Shown one piece after another: positions 53,190 to 62,127 of a stretch of 64,000 nucleotides of DNA. Origin of the DNA: Bradyrhizobium sp. CB1717 (GTDB taxonomy: Bacteria; Pseudomonadota; Alphaproteobacteria; Rhizobiales; Xanthobacteraceae). The first letter of the stretch is position 1, and every line of letters begins with the position of its first letter. Where the stretch lies: NCBI RefSeq assembly GCF_029714325.1, contig NZ_CP121666.1, positions 5,146,001 to 5,210,000 on the forward strand, read 5' to 3'. The notes below the pieces were generated by a model, which worked only from the letters and a program-made list of their open reading frames with translations, was not told where the DNA came from and did not search any database. The position numbers were made by a program, and so were the translations under genes.

Positions 53190-54212
53190 ATGATTACGCG
53201 CCGCCATCTGATCGCGACCGCCGTCGCTGCACCCGCCATCTTGCGCTTCGGTACCGGGACCGCGCATGCCGCCACCACATTGAAGATCTCGCATCAATTC
53301 CCTGGAGGCACCATCGACAAGGGCGATTTCCGCGACCGTCTCTGCCGCATGTTCGCCGCTGAAGTCAGCAAACGCAGCAATGGCGACATCGCCGCCGAGA
53401 TCTATCCGAACTCCTCGCTGATCAAGACCAACGCGCAGTTCTCCGCGATGCGCAAGGGCGCGCTCGACATCTCGCTCTATCCGATGCCCTACGCCGGCGG
53501 CGAACTGCCGGAGACCAATATCGGCCTGATGCCGGGCCTCGTCACCACCTACGACCAGGGCCAGCGCTGGAAGAAAGAGCCGGTCGGCAAGGCACTGACC
53601 GACTTCCTCGCCGACAAGGGCATCATCCTGCTCACCTGGGTCTGGCAGGCCGGCGGCGTCGCCAGCCGCTCCAAGCCGCTCGTCGCTCCGGAAGATGCCA
53701 AGGGCATGAAGGTGCGCGGCGGCTCGCGCGAGATGGACATGGTGTTGCAGACCGCCGGCGCCTCGGTGCTCTCGGTGCCCTCGAACGAAATCTACGCGGC
53801 AATGCAGACCGGCGCGTGCGATGCCGGCATCACCTCCTCGACCAGCCTGATCTCGTTCCGCCTCGAAGAGGTCGCAAAGTCGCTGACATCGGGCGCCGGC
53901 GCCTCCTACTGGTTCATGCTCGAGCCCTTGATGATGTCGAAGGCGATCTTCGACAAGCTGCCGAAGAACCAGCAGGACGTCCTGCTCGCCGTGGGTCAGG
54001 AACTCGAGGCCTTCGGCCGCAAGGGCGCGCAGGATGACGACGTCGAGGTTGCCAAGGTCTACGAGAAGGCCGGCGCCAAGGTCTCGGTGCTCGATGCCGC
54101 GACCGTCGGCAAGTGGCGCGACATCGCTCGTGACACCGCCTGGAAGGATTACGGCGCCAAGACCGCGACCTCGGCCAACCTGCTCAAGCTTGCCACCGAC
54201 GTTGCGGCATGA
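53190..54212 (+). CDS. TRAP transporter solute-binding protein (DctP family), operon 1
   Basis: 340 residues. A Tat-like signal (MITRRHLIATAVAAPAILRF, twin Arg) precedes the DctP fold: TLKISHQFPGGTIDKGDF, FAAEVSKRSNGDIAAEIYPN, MRKGALDISLYPMPYAGGE, APEDAKGMKVRGGSREMD, MQTGACDAGITSSTSL. Receptor for an organic acid, presumably a carboxylate gripped by the conserved Arg in KVRGGSRE. The stop overlaps the start of dctQ (ATGA). Confidence 0.92.
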   Translation: MITRRHLIATAVAAPAILRFGTGTAHAATTLKISHQFPGGTIDKGDFRDRLCRMFAAEVSKRSNGDIAAEIYPNSSLIKTNAQFSAMRKGALDISLYPMPYAGGELPETNIGLMPGLVTTYDQGQRWKKEPVGKALTDFLADKGIILLTWVWQAGGVASRSKPLVAPEDAKGMKVRGGSREMDMVLQTAGASVLSVPSNEIYAAMQTGACDAGITSSTSLISFRLEEVAKSLTSGAGASYWFMLEPLMMSKAIFDKLPKNQQDVLLAVGQELEAFGRKGAQDDDVEVAKVYEKAGAKVSVLDAATVGKWRDIARDTAWKDYGAKTATSANLLKLATDVAA

Positions 54213-54763
54213 GCCACGGTCCGCTTCCGGATCGTGACGATCAGACGAGCGCAGCCGCTGGGTCGGGCCCCGCGGCGGCGATCGATCGCGGTCTCGCTGT
54301 CCTCAACAGCATCATCGTCGTGTTCGCCGCGATCGCGCTGGTCGCAGCCTGCGCCATCCTGAGCTACAGCGTGCTCAGCCGCGCGTTGTTCAAGGCCGCG
54401 AACTACTGGCAGGACGAGGCCGCCGTGTTCCTTTTGGTCGGCGCCACCTTCATGACGGCCGCCTATGTGCAGCAGAACCGCGGCCATATCGGCATCGAGG
54501 CCTTTGTCGGCCTGCTCTCGCCACTCGCCAACAGGGTCCGGCTCTGGCTGGTCGACGCCGCGACGTTCCTGTTCTGCGCTTTCTTCACCTGGAAATCCTG
54601 GACGCTGGCCCACGAGGCCTATGTCGATGGTCAGGTCTCGAACTCGATGTGGTCGCCGCCGCTCGCCATTCCCTATTCGCTGATGGCGCTCGGCATGAGC
54701 CTGCTCTGCGTCCAGATTCTCGTGCAGCTCGCGCTGCCCTTTACTGGAGGCCGGCGGCCATGA
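54209..54763 (+). CDS. TRAP transporter small permease (DctQ), operon 1
   Basis: 184 residues with four predicted membrane helices; YWQDEAAVFLLVGATFMTAAYVQQNRGHIGIEAFV is the DctQ hallmark region. Overlaps dctP (4 bp) and dctM (4 bp). Confidence 0.9.
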   Translation: MSHGPLPDRDDQTSAAAGSGPAAAIDRGLAVLNSIIVVFAAIALVAACAILSYSVLSRALFKAANYWQDEAAVFLLVGATFMTAAYVQQNRGHIGIEAFVGLLSPLANRVRLWLVDAATFLFCAFFTWKSWTLAHEAYVDGQVSNSMWSPPLAIPYSLMALGMSLLCVQILVQLALPFTGGRRP

Positions 54764-56118
54764 GCGTGTTCGGGATCGGCCTTGCCTACGGCATCGCGAC
54801 ACTGGTCATCATGTTCTCGGGCATGCCCATAGCTTTTGCCTTGGGCGCCGTCGCAGTCGTGTTCATGGGCATCTACATGCCCGCGGCCTCGCTCGATACG
54901 GTGACGCAGAACGTCTACGAGGAAATGGCCTCGATCACGCTGCTGTCGATCCCGCTCTTCATCCTGAAGGGCGCGGCGATCGGCAAGTCGCGCGCCGGCC
55001 AGGATCTCTATTCGGCGCTGCATGCCTGGCTGCATCGCGTCCCCGGCGGGCTCGGCGTCGCCAATGTGTTTGCCTGCGCGCTGTTCGCGGCGATGGCGGG
55101 CTCCTCGCCGGCGACCTGCTCGGCGATCGGTTCGGCCGGCATCCCCGAAATGCGCAAGCGCGGCTATTCCGGCGGCTTTGCCGCAGGGATCATCGCCGCC
55201 GGCGGCACGCTCGGCATCCTGCTGCCGCCGTCCATCACCATGATCCTGTTCGCGGTCGCCGCGGAAAAGTCGCTCGGACGGCTGTTCCTCGCCGGCATCG
55301 GACCCGGCCTGCTGCTGGTCACCCTGTTCGGCGCCTATGCCGTGATCCGCTTCCGCCAGGAGTACAAGGCGGCTGAAGCGATCTACAAGAACGGCGGCCC
55401 CGAGGCTGCGATCCTGACTCGCGACGAGTACACGCTGGCCGAACGCTTCAGCGTGCTGCCGCGGGTGATCCCGTTCGTGCTGCTGCTCACCGGCGTCATG
55501 ATCGCGCTCTATGGCGGCTATGCCACGCCGTCGGAAACCGCGGGCCTCGGCGGTCTGCTTGCGCTGGCGCTGATCGCCGCGATCTACAGCGTGTGGCGGC
55601 CGAGCGACCTTGCGCCCATCATGAAATCGACGATCCGGGAATCGACCATGCTGATGATGATCATCGGCATGTCGCTGCTCTATTCCTACGTGATGAGCTA
55701 TCTGCACATCTCGCAATCGGTCGCCGAATCCATCGTCGCGATGCATCTGCCGCGCTGGGAGCTCTTGTTCGCGATCCTCGTCATGGTGGTCGTGCTCGGC
55801 TTCTTCCTGCCGCCGGTCTCGATCATCCTGATGACGGCGCCGATCATCCTGCCGCCGCTCCGCGCGGCGAATTTCGACATCATCTGGTTCGGCGTCGTCA
55901 TGACCATCGTGATGGAGATGGGCCTGATCCATCCGCCGGTCGGCCTCAACATCTTCGTCATCCGCAACGTCGCGCCTGATATCCCCCTGCGCGAGGTGAT
56001 CTGGGGCACGCTGCCTTTCGTGCTCTTGATGATGCTCGCGGTGCTGCTGCTGTGCTTCGTGCCGGGGATTTCAACCTGGCTGCCGGACCTCGTGATGGGG
56101 CCGGACGGGAGCAGGTAG
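54760..56118 (+). CDS. TRAP transporter large permease (DctM), operon 1
   Basis: 452 residues, about 12 membrane helices: FSGMPIAFALGAVAVVFMGIY, SIPLFILKGAAIGKSRAGQDL, FAAMAGSSPATCSAIGSAGIPEM, AAGGTLGILLPPSITMILFAVAAE, and the C-terminal MEMGLIHPPVGLNIFVIRNV. Sodium-coupled membrane channel of the transporter. An inverted repeat follows 16 bp after the stop. Confidence 0.93.
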   Translation: MSVFGIGLAYGIATLVIMFSGMPIAFALGAVAVVFMGIYMPAASLDTVTQNVYEEMASITLLSIPLFILKGAAIGKSRAGQDLYSALHAWLHRVPGGLGVANVFACALFAAMAGSSPATCSAIGSAGIPEMRKRGYSGGFAAGIIAAGGTLGILLPPSITMILFAVAAEKSLGRLFLAGIGPGLLLVTLFGAYAVIRFRQEYKAAEAIYKNGGPEAAILTRDEYTLAERFSVLPRVIPFVLLLTGVMIALYGGYATPSETAGLGGLLALALIAAIYSVWRPSDLAPIMKSTIRESTMLMMIIGMSLLYSYVMSYLHISQSVAESIVAMHLPRWELLFAILVMVVVLGFFLPPVSIILMTAPIILPPLRAANFDIIWFGVVMTIVMEMGLIHPPVGLNIFVIRNVAPDIPLREVIWGTLPFVLLMMLAVLLLCFVPGISTWLPDLVMGPDGSR

Positions 56119-56133
56119 CGACAATCAAAACTG

Positions 56134-56221
56134 CCGTAGGATGGGTAGAGCGCAGCGAAACCCATCGTCTCCCCGCGCGGACGGAATTGATGGGTTTCGC
56201 TGCGCTCTACCCATCCTACGG
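56134..56221. repeat. 33-bp perfect inverted repeat, convergent gene boundary
   Basis: 56134-56166 and 56189-56221 are perfect reverse complements (33 bp) with a 22-bp loop, starting CCGTAGGATGGGTAGAGCG. It lies between convergent dctM and the GntR gene and would act as a terminator in both directions. A similar family of dyads ending in CTACCCATCCTACGG is scattered in Bradyrhizobium genomes. Confidence 0.85.
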
Positions 56222-56232
56222 ACTAACCCACC

Positions 56233-56913
56233 CTACTCGCTCTTCCGCCGCCCCTTCGGCGCGATCGCCACCACCTGCAACAGGTCCTTGCGCACGGCTT
56301 CGATGTGCCGCTCCAGGAAGCGGCAGGCCTCCTCGACCTTCTGCGCGCGGCACAGCGCAATCAGATGGGCGTGCTCCTTTTCGGCCGTCCCCATCGCCTT
56401 GGTGTTGGAGAGCTGAAGGCGCGTGTAGCGGTCGCTGGTCTGGAGCAATGACAGCACAATCGCGCGGGTGCGCGGCTGCGGGGCGTGCATATAGAGCGCC
56501 AAATGGAAGTCGGCGTTGAGCTGGCCCCAGTCGCTGACATTCTTGGCCTTGATGGCCTTTTCGAATTGCCTGTGGATGTCGTCGAGTGCGTCGAAATCGT
56601 CCGCGGAGAAATGCGGTGCCGATTGCGCCAGGAGGCGCGGCTCCAAAATGCGGCGCAGGTCGAACACGTCGTTGATTTCGTCCAGCGACAGCTCGGAGAC
56701 GATGGCGCCCTTCTGCGGAACGATCCGCACCAGACCTTCCGCCTCGAGCTGAAACAACGCCTCGCGCACCGGGATGCGGCTGACGCCATAGGCATCCCCA
56801 AGCGCGTCCTGGCGCAGCTGCGATCCCGCCGGATAGGTGCCGTCGAGGATCGCCTGCCGGAGCTGGTCGACGATCGCCGCCGACAGGGTGCGATGCTTCA
56901 GAGGCTGTTTCAT
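56233..56913 (-). CDS. GntR-family transcriptional regulator, FCD (FadR) subfamily
   Basis: 226 residues from ATG 56913 (ATG 56928 is a second option). N-terminal winged HTH (IVDQLRQAILDGTYPAGSQL, GVSRIPVREALFQLEAEGLV), then the all-helical FCD effector domain (INDVFDLRRILEPRLLAQSA, LNADFHLALYMHA, EKEHAHLIALCRA with metal-ligand His). Divergent from the second TRAP operon, with a palindromic operator in the gap. Expected to release DNA when bound to the transported acid. Confidence 0.92.
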   Translation of the reverse strand: MKQPLKHRTLSAAIVDQLRQAILDGTYPAGSQLRQDALGDAYGVSRIPVREALFQLEAEGLVRIVPQKGAIVSELSLDEINDVFDLRRILEPRLLAQSAPHFSADDFDALDDIHRQFEKAIKAKNVSDWGQLNADFHLALYMHAPQPRTRAIVLSLLQTSDRYTRLQLSNTKAMGTAEKEHAHLIALCRAQKVEEACRFLERHIEAVRKDLLQVVAIAPKGRRKSE

Positions 56914-57053
56914 CTGACCTTCCGTCATCCTTCCCGACTCATTCGGCCGAATCGGTCCCTCTCTTGCATGTTGACGTGTCCTGCAAAAGCCGGTGCCCAG
57001 CGAAAGCGCGTCCTGCCGCCGATTTGACCGCAATCTTCGTTTGACTCCCAAAT

Positions 57054-57068
57054 TGTATAAATTATACA
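57054..57068. promoter_or_regulatory. GntR operator, perfect palindrome
   Basis: TGTATAA-A-TTATACA, 7-1-7 perfect palindrome, 43 bp before the dctQ start and 141 bp upstream of the GntR ATG. Size and AT-richness match FCD-type GntR sites. It should control the TRAP operon and possibly the regulator itself. Confidence 0.75.
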
Positions 57069-57110
57069 TTTGGCAATCGCACGACAAATCTTCGGGGTTG
57101 GGGCCTCTTC

Positions 57111-57734
57111 ATGATCGAGCAGACGATGCCGGCCACGCGCGCGCTCAGCCTCCGGCGTGCGATCGTCCGGATGTCGAGCGCCCTGCTCGCCGTCGAGCGC
57201 ATCGCGCTGATGGGCCTGATGTATCTGCTCACCGGATTGATCCTGGTGAACGTCGTCACCCGCTACGCGCGTTTCCCGATCTACTGGATCGATGAATCCG
57301 CGGTCTATTGCGTGGTCTGGCTGACCTTCGTCGGTGCCTCCGCGATGACGCGGCTGCGGCTCGACTTCGCAGTGACGATGCTGACGGAGCGGCTTTCGCC
57401 GCAGCACCAGAAGGTCGCCAAGGTGATCTCGACCAGTCTGGTCGTCGTGTTCGGCGTCGCCCTGACCATCACCTGCGTGCTCTGGATGGACCCGGTCGGG
57501 CTTGCACGCGCCGGGTTCGACGGGCGCAAGCTCGCGGCCGAAACCTTCAACTTCCTCTACACCGAGCACACCCAGACGCTGAACTGGCCGACCTGGGTCC
57601 TCTATCTGACGCTGCCGATCTTCGCGGTCTCGATGACCGTGCACGGCCTCGCCAATCTCCTCGAAGATCTCGAGCTGGTGCCGCGCACGCCGCCGAAAGG
57701 TTTTCAACTCTCCGAGCTCGACGGGGTCAACTGA
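57111..57734 (+). CDS. TRAP transporter small permease (DctQ), operon 2
   Basis: 207 residues, four hydrophobic helices, with YWIDESAVYCVVWLTFVGASAMTRLRLDFAV matching the DctQ signature. First gene after the GntR operator, overlapping dctM (TGATG). Confidence 0.9.
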   Translation: MIEQTMPATRALSLRRAIVRMSSALLAVERIALMGLMYLLTGLILVNVVTRYARFPIYWIDESAVYCVVWLTFVGASAMTRLRLDFAVTMLTERLSPQHQKVAKVISTSLVVVFGVALTITCVLWMDPVGLARAGFDGRKLAAETFNFLYTEHTQTLNWPTWVLYLTLPIFAVSMTVHGLANLLEDLELVPRTPPKGFQLSELDGVN

Positions 57735-58999
57735 TGGTCACGTCCGCCGCCTTCGTCGCGATCATGCTGGTCGGCGTGCCGATCGGGCTCTGCCTGTGCC
57801 TTGCCGGCCTCGTCTACATCGCCGCCTCAGGCAATCCCGTGCTATTCCAGTCCTATCCGCTCCAGTTGTTCGGCGGGGTCGACAGCTACGGCCTGATCGC
57901 GATTCCGCTGTTCATCCTGATCGGCGAGATCATGAACGGCGGCGGCATCACGCGGCGGATCGTCGACATGGCGATGGCCTTCATCGGCTCGCTCAAGGGC
58001 GGGCTCGCCTACGTCAACATCCTCGCCAACATGTTCATCTCCTCGATCCTGGGCTCCGCCACGGCGCAGGTCGCGATCATGGCCCAGATCATGGTGCCGG
58101 AAATGGAGAAGAAGGGCTACGACAAGACCTTTGCGGCTGGCCTCACCGCCTATGGCGGCATGCTCGGCCCGATCATCCCGCCCTCGGTGATGTTCGTCGT
58201 CTACAGCGTGCTGGCGCAGGTCTCGGTCAGCGACATGCTGATCGCCGGCATCGTGCCGGGCGTCATCCTCACCGTGATGTTCTGCCTCGTCATCGCGCTG
58301 ATGGGATACGTCTACAACTATCCTCGCGCGGACTATCAGACGCCGCGCCAGCGGATCATGACGATCCTGCGGACGTCGCCGACGCTGCTGATCCCGATCG
58401 TCATCGTCGGCACGATCCTGAGCGGCCTCGCCAACGCGACCGAATCCGCAGCGGTCGGCGCGGTCGCTGCTGCACTGGTCGGAAAATACTGGACCAAGGA
58501 GTTCGAGTTCTCGCAGCTGCCGCAGATGATGCTGCGCAGTGGCATCTATTCGGCGATCGTGCTGTTCCTGGTCGCAGCTGCGGCTGTGTTCTCCTGGGTC
58601 CTGATCTTCGGCAAGGTGCCGCAGGAAACCGCCGGCTGGATCCAGTCCGCCGCCAAGGACCCGATCAGCTTCATGCTGATCTGCAACGTCATCCTGCTGA
58701 TCATCGGCACTGTCATCGACGGCATTCCCGGCCTGATCATGACGGTGCCGATCCTGCTGCCGGTTGCGACCGACGTCTATCACATCGATCCCCGCCATTT
58801 CGGCGTCGTGGTGGTGATCAACCTCGTGCTGGGGCTTTTGTCGCCACCGGTCGGGCTCTGCTTCTTCGTCGCGGCCGCGGTCACCGGCGCCAAGCCCGGC
58901 AAGATGTTCATGGTGACGCTGCCGTTCTTCGTCATCTCCTGCGTCCTCCTGGTGCTGCTCTCGCTCTACCCCTCGCTCTCGCTGATCCTCGTCAAATAG
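57734..58999 (+). CDS. TRAP transporter large permease (DctM), operon 2
   Basis: 421 residues. MLVGVPIGLCLCLAGLVYIA, AIPLFILIGEIMNGGGITRRIVDMA, SILGSATAQVAIMAQIMVPEM, YGGMLGPIIPPSVMFVVYSV, SPPVGLCFFVAAAVTGAKP. Clearly a different sequence from the operon 1 permease, so the two systems are separate and not a recent duplicate. Confidence 0.93.
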   Translation: MVTSAAFVAIMLVGVPIGLCLCLAGLVYIAASGNPVLFQSYPLQLFGGVDSYGLIAIPLFILIGEIMNGGGITRRIVDMAMAFIGSLKGGLAYVNILANMFISSILGSATAQVAIMAQIMVPEMEKKGYDKTFAAGLTAYGGMLGPIIPPSVMFVVYSVLAQVSVSDMLIAGIVPGVILTVMFCLVIALMGYVYNYPRADYQTPRQRIMTILRTSPTLLIPIVIVGTILSGLANATESAAVGAVAAALVGKYWTKEFEFSQLPQMMLRSGIYSAIVLFLVAAAAVFSWVLIFGKVPQETAGWIQSAAKDPISFMLICNVILLIIGTVIDGIPGLIMTVPILLPVATDVYHIDPRHFGVVVVINLVLGLLSPPVGLCFFVAAAVTGAKPGKMFMVTLPFFVISCVLLVLLSLYPSLSLILVK

Positions 59000-59023
59000 G
59001 CCCATCCAAAAGGAAGCCCGACC

Positions 59024-60007
59024 ATGCCGCTTTCACGCCGCCGCTTTCTCGCCGCCAGTGCCGCCGCATCGGTGTTCGCGCCGTCGCTGGCGCTTGCCCA
59101 GGCCAAGGAATTTCGCCTCGGACTGATCACGCCCAACGGCCATTCCTGGAACAAGGCCGCGCTTAAATTCGGCGATGAGCTCAAGGCCGCCACCAACGGC
59201 CGCCTGACGCTGACCGTGTTCCACTCCGGCCAGCTCGGCAACGAGCCCGCCATGATGCAGCAATTGCAGTCCGGTGCGCTCGACATGGGCTTCATCCAGG
59301 CCGCCGAGCTCGGTTCGCGCGTGCCGCACATCGCGGCGATCAACGCGCCCTACATCGTCCGCTCGACGCCGGCGGTGGCGAAATTCGTGCGGCATCCGGC
59401 CGCCGTCAAACTGTTCGAGGTGCTGCCGCAGGAGACCGGCACGATCGGCCTCGGCTGGGGCATCACCGGCATGCGCGCGGTGTTCTCGTCCAAGGACCTG
59501 AATACGCTCGCCGACATCAAGGGCATGAAGCTGCGCATTAACCCGACCCCCGTCTATCGCGATTTCTATTCCTCGCTGGGCGCAGCGCCGACGCCGATCC
59601 CGACGCCGCAGGTGTTCGACGCTATGGCCAACGGCCAGGTTGACGGTCTCGAGGCCGATCTCGAATTCTCCTGGAACCAGCGCTTCGACAAGGTGTCCAA
59701 GGTCATTCTCCAGATGAACGCGGTCTTCATGCCAATGGCCGCGGTCGTCTCCGGCCGGGTCTGGCAGTCGCTCCCCGCGGCCGACCGCGAGCTGATCACC
59801 AAGACGATCAAGGCGACGCTGGACGCGCAGATCGACGAGCTCGCCGGCAACGAGCCGGCGCTGATCGAGAACTTCAAGAACGCGCCGATCCCGATCCGTC
59901 AGGTCCCAGCCGGCGACACCGAGGCCGTCATCGCCGAGTTCGACAAGATCTGGCTGCCCAAGGCACCGGTTCTCGCCGAGCTGCGCAAGGTCGGCGCCAC
60001 GCTCTGA
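59024..60007 (+). CDS. TRAP transporter solute-binding protein (DctP family), operon 2
   Basis: 327 residues. Tat-like signal (MPLSRRRFLAASAAASVFAPSLALA), then FRLGLITPNGHSWNKAALKFGDELKAATNGRLTLTVFHSG, QLQSGALDMGFIQAAELGSR, DLNTLADIKGMKLRINPTPV, FDAMANGQVDGLEAD. Third gene, 24 bp after dctM, an order (Q, M, P) distinct from operon 1 (P, Q, M). Confidence 0.92.
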   Translation: MPLSRRRFLAASAAASVFAPSLALAQAKEFRLGLITPNGHSWNKAALKFGDELKAATNGRLTLTVFHSGQLGNEPAMMQQLQSGALDMGFIQAAELGSRVPHIAAINAPYIVRSTPAVAKFVRHPAAVKLFEVLPQETGTIGLGWGITGMRAVFSSKDLNTLADIKGMKLRINPTPVYRDFYSSLGAAPTPIPTPQVFDAMANGQVDGLEADLEFSWNQRFDKVSKVILQMNAVFMPMAAVVSGRVWQSLPAADRELITKTIKATLDAQIDELAGNEPALIENFKNAPIPIRQVPAGDTEAVIAEFDKIWLPKAPVLAELRKVGATL

Positions 60008-60081
60008 CCTCATCAGCCATCCTCTTCACCACAGCCGGCGGCCCCAGCCCCCCGCCGGCCTATTCACTTGGAGTCAAATAA

Positions 60082-61008
60082 ATGAGCCGCCGCGTTTCCT
60101 GGGAAGGCGTCTTCCCGGCCGTCACCACGCAATTCAACGACGACCTGTCGCTCAATATCGACGCAACCGCCAAGGTGATGGACGGATTGATCCGCGACGG
60201 CGTCTCCGGCCTGATCGTCTGCGGCTCGGTCGGCGAGAACACCTCGCTCGAGCGCAAGGAGAAGGTCGCGATCATGGAAGCCGCGAAGTCGGTCGCTGCC
60301 GGCCGCGTGCCCGTGCTTTGCGGCATCGCCGAGTTCACCACGGCCTTCGCGGTCGAGACGGCGAAGGAAGCCGCACGTGTCGGCATCGACGGCGTGATGG
60401 TGATGCCGGCCCTGGTCTATTCGTCCAAGCCGCACGAGACCGCCGCGCATTTCCGTGCCGTTGCCAGCGCGACCGACCTGCCCGTGATGCTCTACAACAA
60501 TCCACCGATCTACAAGAACGACGTCACCCCCGACATCCTGGCCTCGCTCGCCGACGTCGAGACCGTGGTCTGTTTCAAGGACTCCTCTGGCGACACCCGC
60601 CGCTTCATCGACACCAGGAACATGGTCGGCGACCGCTTCGTGCTGTTTGCAGGGCTCGACGACGTCATCGTCGAGAGCGTCGCCATGGGTGCCGTGGGCT
60701 GGGTCTCCGGCATGTCGAACGCCTTCCCGCGCGAGGGCGAGACGCTGTTCCGCCTGGCCAAGGCCGGCCGCCTGGCCGAGGCCATGCCGCTCTACGAATG
60801 GTTCATGCCGCTCTTGCATCTCGATGCCCGCCCGGACCTCGTCCAGTGCATCAAGCTGTGCGAGCACATCATGGGCCGCGGCACCGCGCTGACCCGCCCG
60901 CCGCGCCTCGCACTGCTGCCGCAGGAGAAGGCCGAGGTCGAGGCCATGATGGCCAAGGCGCTGAAGAACCGGCCGCAGCTGCCCGATGTCGGGCTGAAGG
61001 CGGCCTGA
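60082..61008 (+). CDS. dihydrodipicolinate synthase/N-acetylneuraminate lyase-family enzyme
   Basis: 308 residues, TIM barrel: GVFPAVTTQFNDDLSLNIDATAKVMDGLI, VCGSVGENTSLERKEK, GVMVMPALVY, PVMLYNNPPIY, the Schiff-base lysine in VVCFKDSSGDTRRF, GLDDVIVESVAMGAVGWVSG. In catabolic operons such enzymes cleave or dehydrate keto-acids (for example hydroxyproline, glucarate or keto-deoxy acid routes). Last gene of the GntR/TRAP operon; probably acts on the imported acid. A lysine-biosynthesis role is unlikely in this context. Confidence 0.9.
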   Translation: MSRRVSWEGVFPAVTTQFNDDLSLNIDATAKVMDGLIRDGVSGLIVCGSVGENTSLERKEKVAIMEAAKSVAAGRVPVLCGIAEFTTAFAVETAKEAARVGIDGVMVMPALVYSSKPHETAAHFRAVASATDLPVMLYNNPPIYKNDVTPDILASLADVETVVCFKDSSGDTRRFIDTRNMVGDRFVLFAGLDDVIVESVAMGAVGWVSGMSNAFPREGETLFRLAKAGRLAEAMPLYEWFMPLLHLDARPDLVQCIKLCEHIMGRGTALTRPPRLALLPQEKAEVEAMMAKALKNRPQLPDVGLKAA

Positions 61009-61015
61009 CGGCAGG

Positions 61016-61112
61016 TCTCGTAGGGTGGGCAAAGCGAAGCGTGCCCACCACCTGCCAATGATTGCGAAAGATGGTGGGCACGGCGCTTCGCGCCTTTGCC
61101 CACCCTACGAGA
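61016..61112. repeat. imperfect long inverted repeat (TGGGCA type)
   Basis: TCTCGTAGGGTGGGCAAAG at 61016 and its near-complement ending CCCTACGAGA at 61112 flank a shorter dyad. Between the DapA-like gene and the next repeat; folds as a terminator for the upstream operon. Confidence 0.75.
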
Positions 61113-61122
61113 GCTACCCCAG

Positions 61123-61210
61123 CCGTCATTGCGAGGAGCGCAGCGACGAAGCAATCCAGACTGCCTCAATGGGAAGACTCTGGATTGCCTCGCTCCGCTC
61201 GCAATGACGG
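61123..61210. repeat. inverted repeat (CGTCATTGCGAGGAGCG type)
   Basis: CCGTCATTGCGA (61123-61134) and TCGCAATGACGG (61199-61210) are complementary ends with more internal pairing (GAAGCAATCCAGA against TCTGGATTGC). A REP-like intergenic element of a kind widespread in Bradyrhizobium. Confidence 0.75.
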
Positions 61211-61214
61211 AGAA

Positions 61215-62126
61215 CTAGGAGGCCGCCCGCTTCTTCTTCGCATTCAACGCGGACGCCACGCGGCTCACCGGCGGCTTGCCCAGCACGCCGCTCATCGCGT
61301 TCGTCGCCGACAGCAGCTTCGCCATATCCACGCCGGTCCTGACGCCCATGCCTTCGAGCATGTAGACGACATCCTCGGTCGCGACATTGCCGGTCGCGCC
61401 CGGCGCGTAGGGACAGCCGCCGAGCCCGCCGGCGGCGGCGTCGATGACGCGGACGCCCTCCTCCATCCCTGCGTAGAGGTTGGCGAGCGCCTGGCCGTAG
61501 GTGTCGTGGAAATGCATCGCGAGTTTTGCGGGCGGGATGTTGGCGCTGACCGCACGCAACATGTCTTTCGCCTTATCAGGCGTGCCGACGCCGATGGTAT
61601 CGCCGAGCGAGATCTCGTAGCAGCCGAGATCCCACAGCGTGCTCGCGAGATCGGCGACGGCCTTCGGCTTGATCTCACCGTCGAATGGGCAGCCCAGCAC
61701 GCAGGAGATATAGCCGCGCACCTTCACGCCATCGGCCTTGGCGCGCGCCAGCACCGGCTTGAACCGTTCGATGGACTCCGCGACCGTGCAGTTGATATTG
61801 GCGCGCGAAAAGCCTTCCGAGGCAGCAGCGAATACAGAAACGACTTTGGCGCCGGCGGTGCGCGCGGCGTCATAGCCCTTCTCGTTCGGCACCAGCACGT
61901 GGAATTCGGCGCCCTTGATGTGGTTGACGCCCCGCAGCACGGCATCGGAGCTCGCCATTTGCGGGATCGCCTTGGGCGAGACAAACGCGCCGACCTCGAC
62001 AGTATCGAGGCCAGCCCCGACCAGCGCCTCGATGAAGGCGATGCGGGCCTCGACGCTGACGGGCGTCTTCTCGTTCTGGAGGCCGTCGCGCGGCCCCATC
62101 TCGATGATGCGGACCTGGTCGCTCAT
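61215..62126 (-). CDS. mvaB: hydroxymethylglutaryl-CoA lyase
   Basis: 303 residues; splits HMG-CoA to acetoacetate and acetyl-CoA, last step of leucine breakdown. HMGL signature: RIIEMGPRDGLQNEKTPVSVE, CVLGCPFDGEI, MHFHDTYGQALANLYAGM (metal His pair), and the catalytic Cys in GGLGGCPYAPGATGNVATED. ATG 62126 lies 1 bp after the stop of the carboxylase gene, so they are cotranscribed. Confidence 0.95.
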   Translation of the reverse strand: MSDQVRIIEMGPRDGLQNEKTPVSVEARIAFIEALVGAGLDTVEVGAFVSPKAIPQMASSDAVLRGVNHIKGAEFHVLVPNEKGYDAARTAGAKVVSVFAAASEGFSRANINCTVAESIERFKPVLARAKADGVKVRGYISCVLGCPFDGEIKPKAVADLASTLWDLGCYEISLGDTIGVGTPDKAKDMLRAVSANIPPAKLAMHFHDTYGQALANLYAGMEEGVRVIDAAAGGLGGCPYAPGATGNVATEDVVYMLEGMGVRTGVDMAKLLSATNAMSGVLGKPPVSRVASALNAKKKRAAS

Positions 62127-62127
62127 G

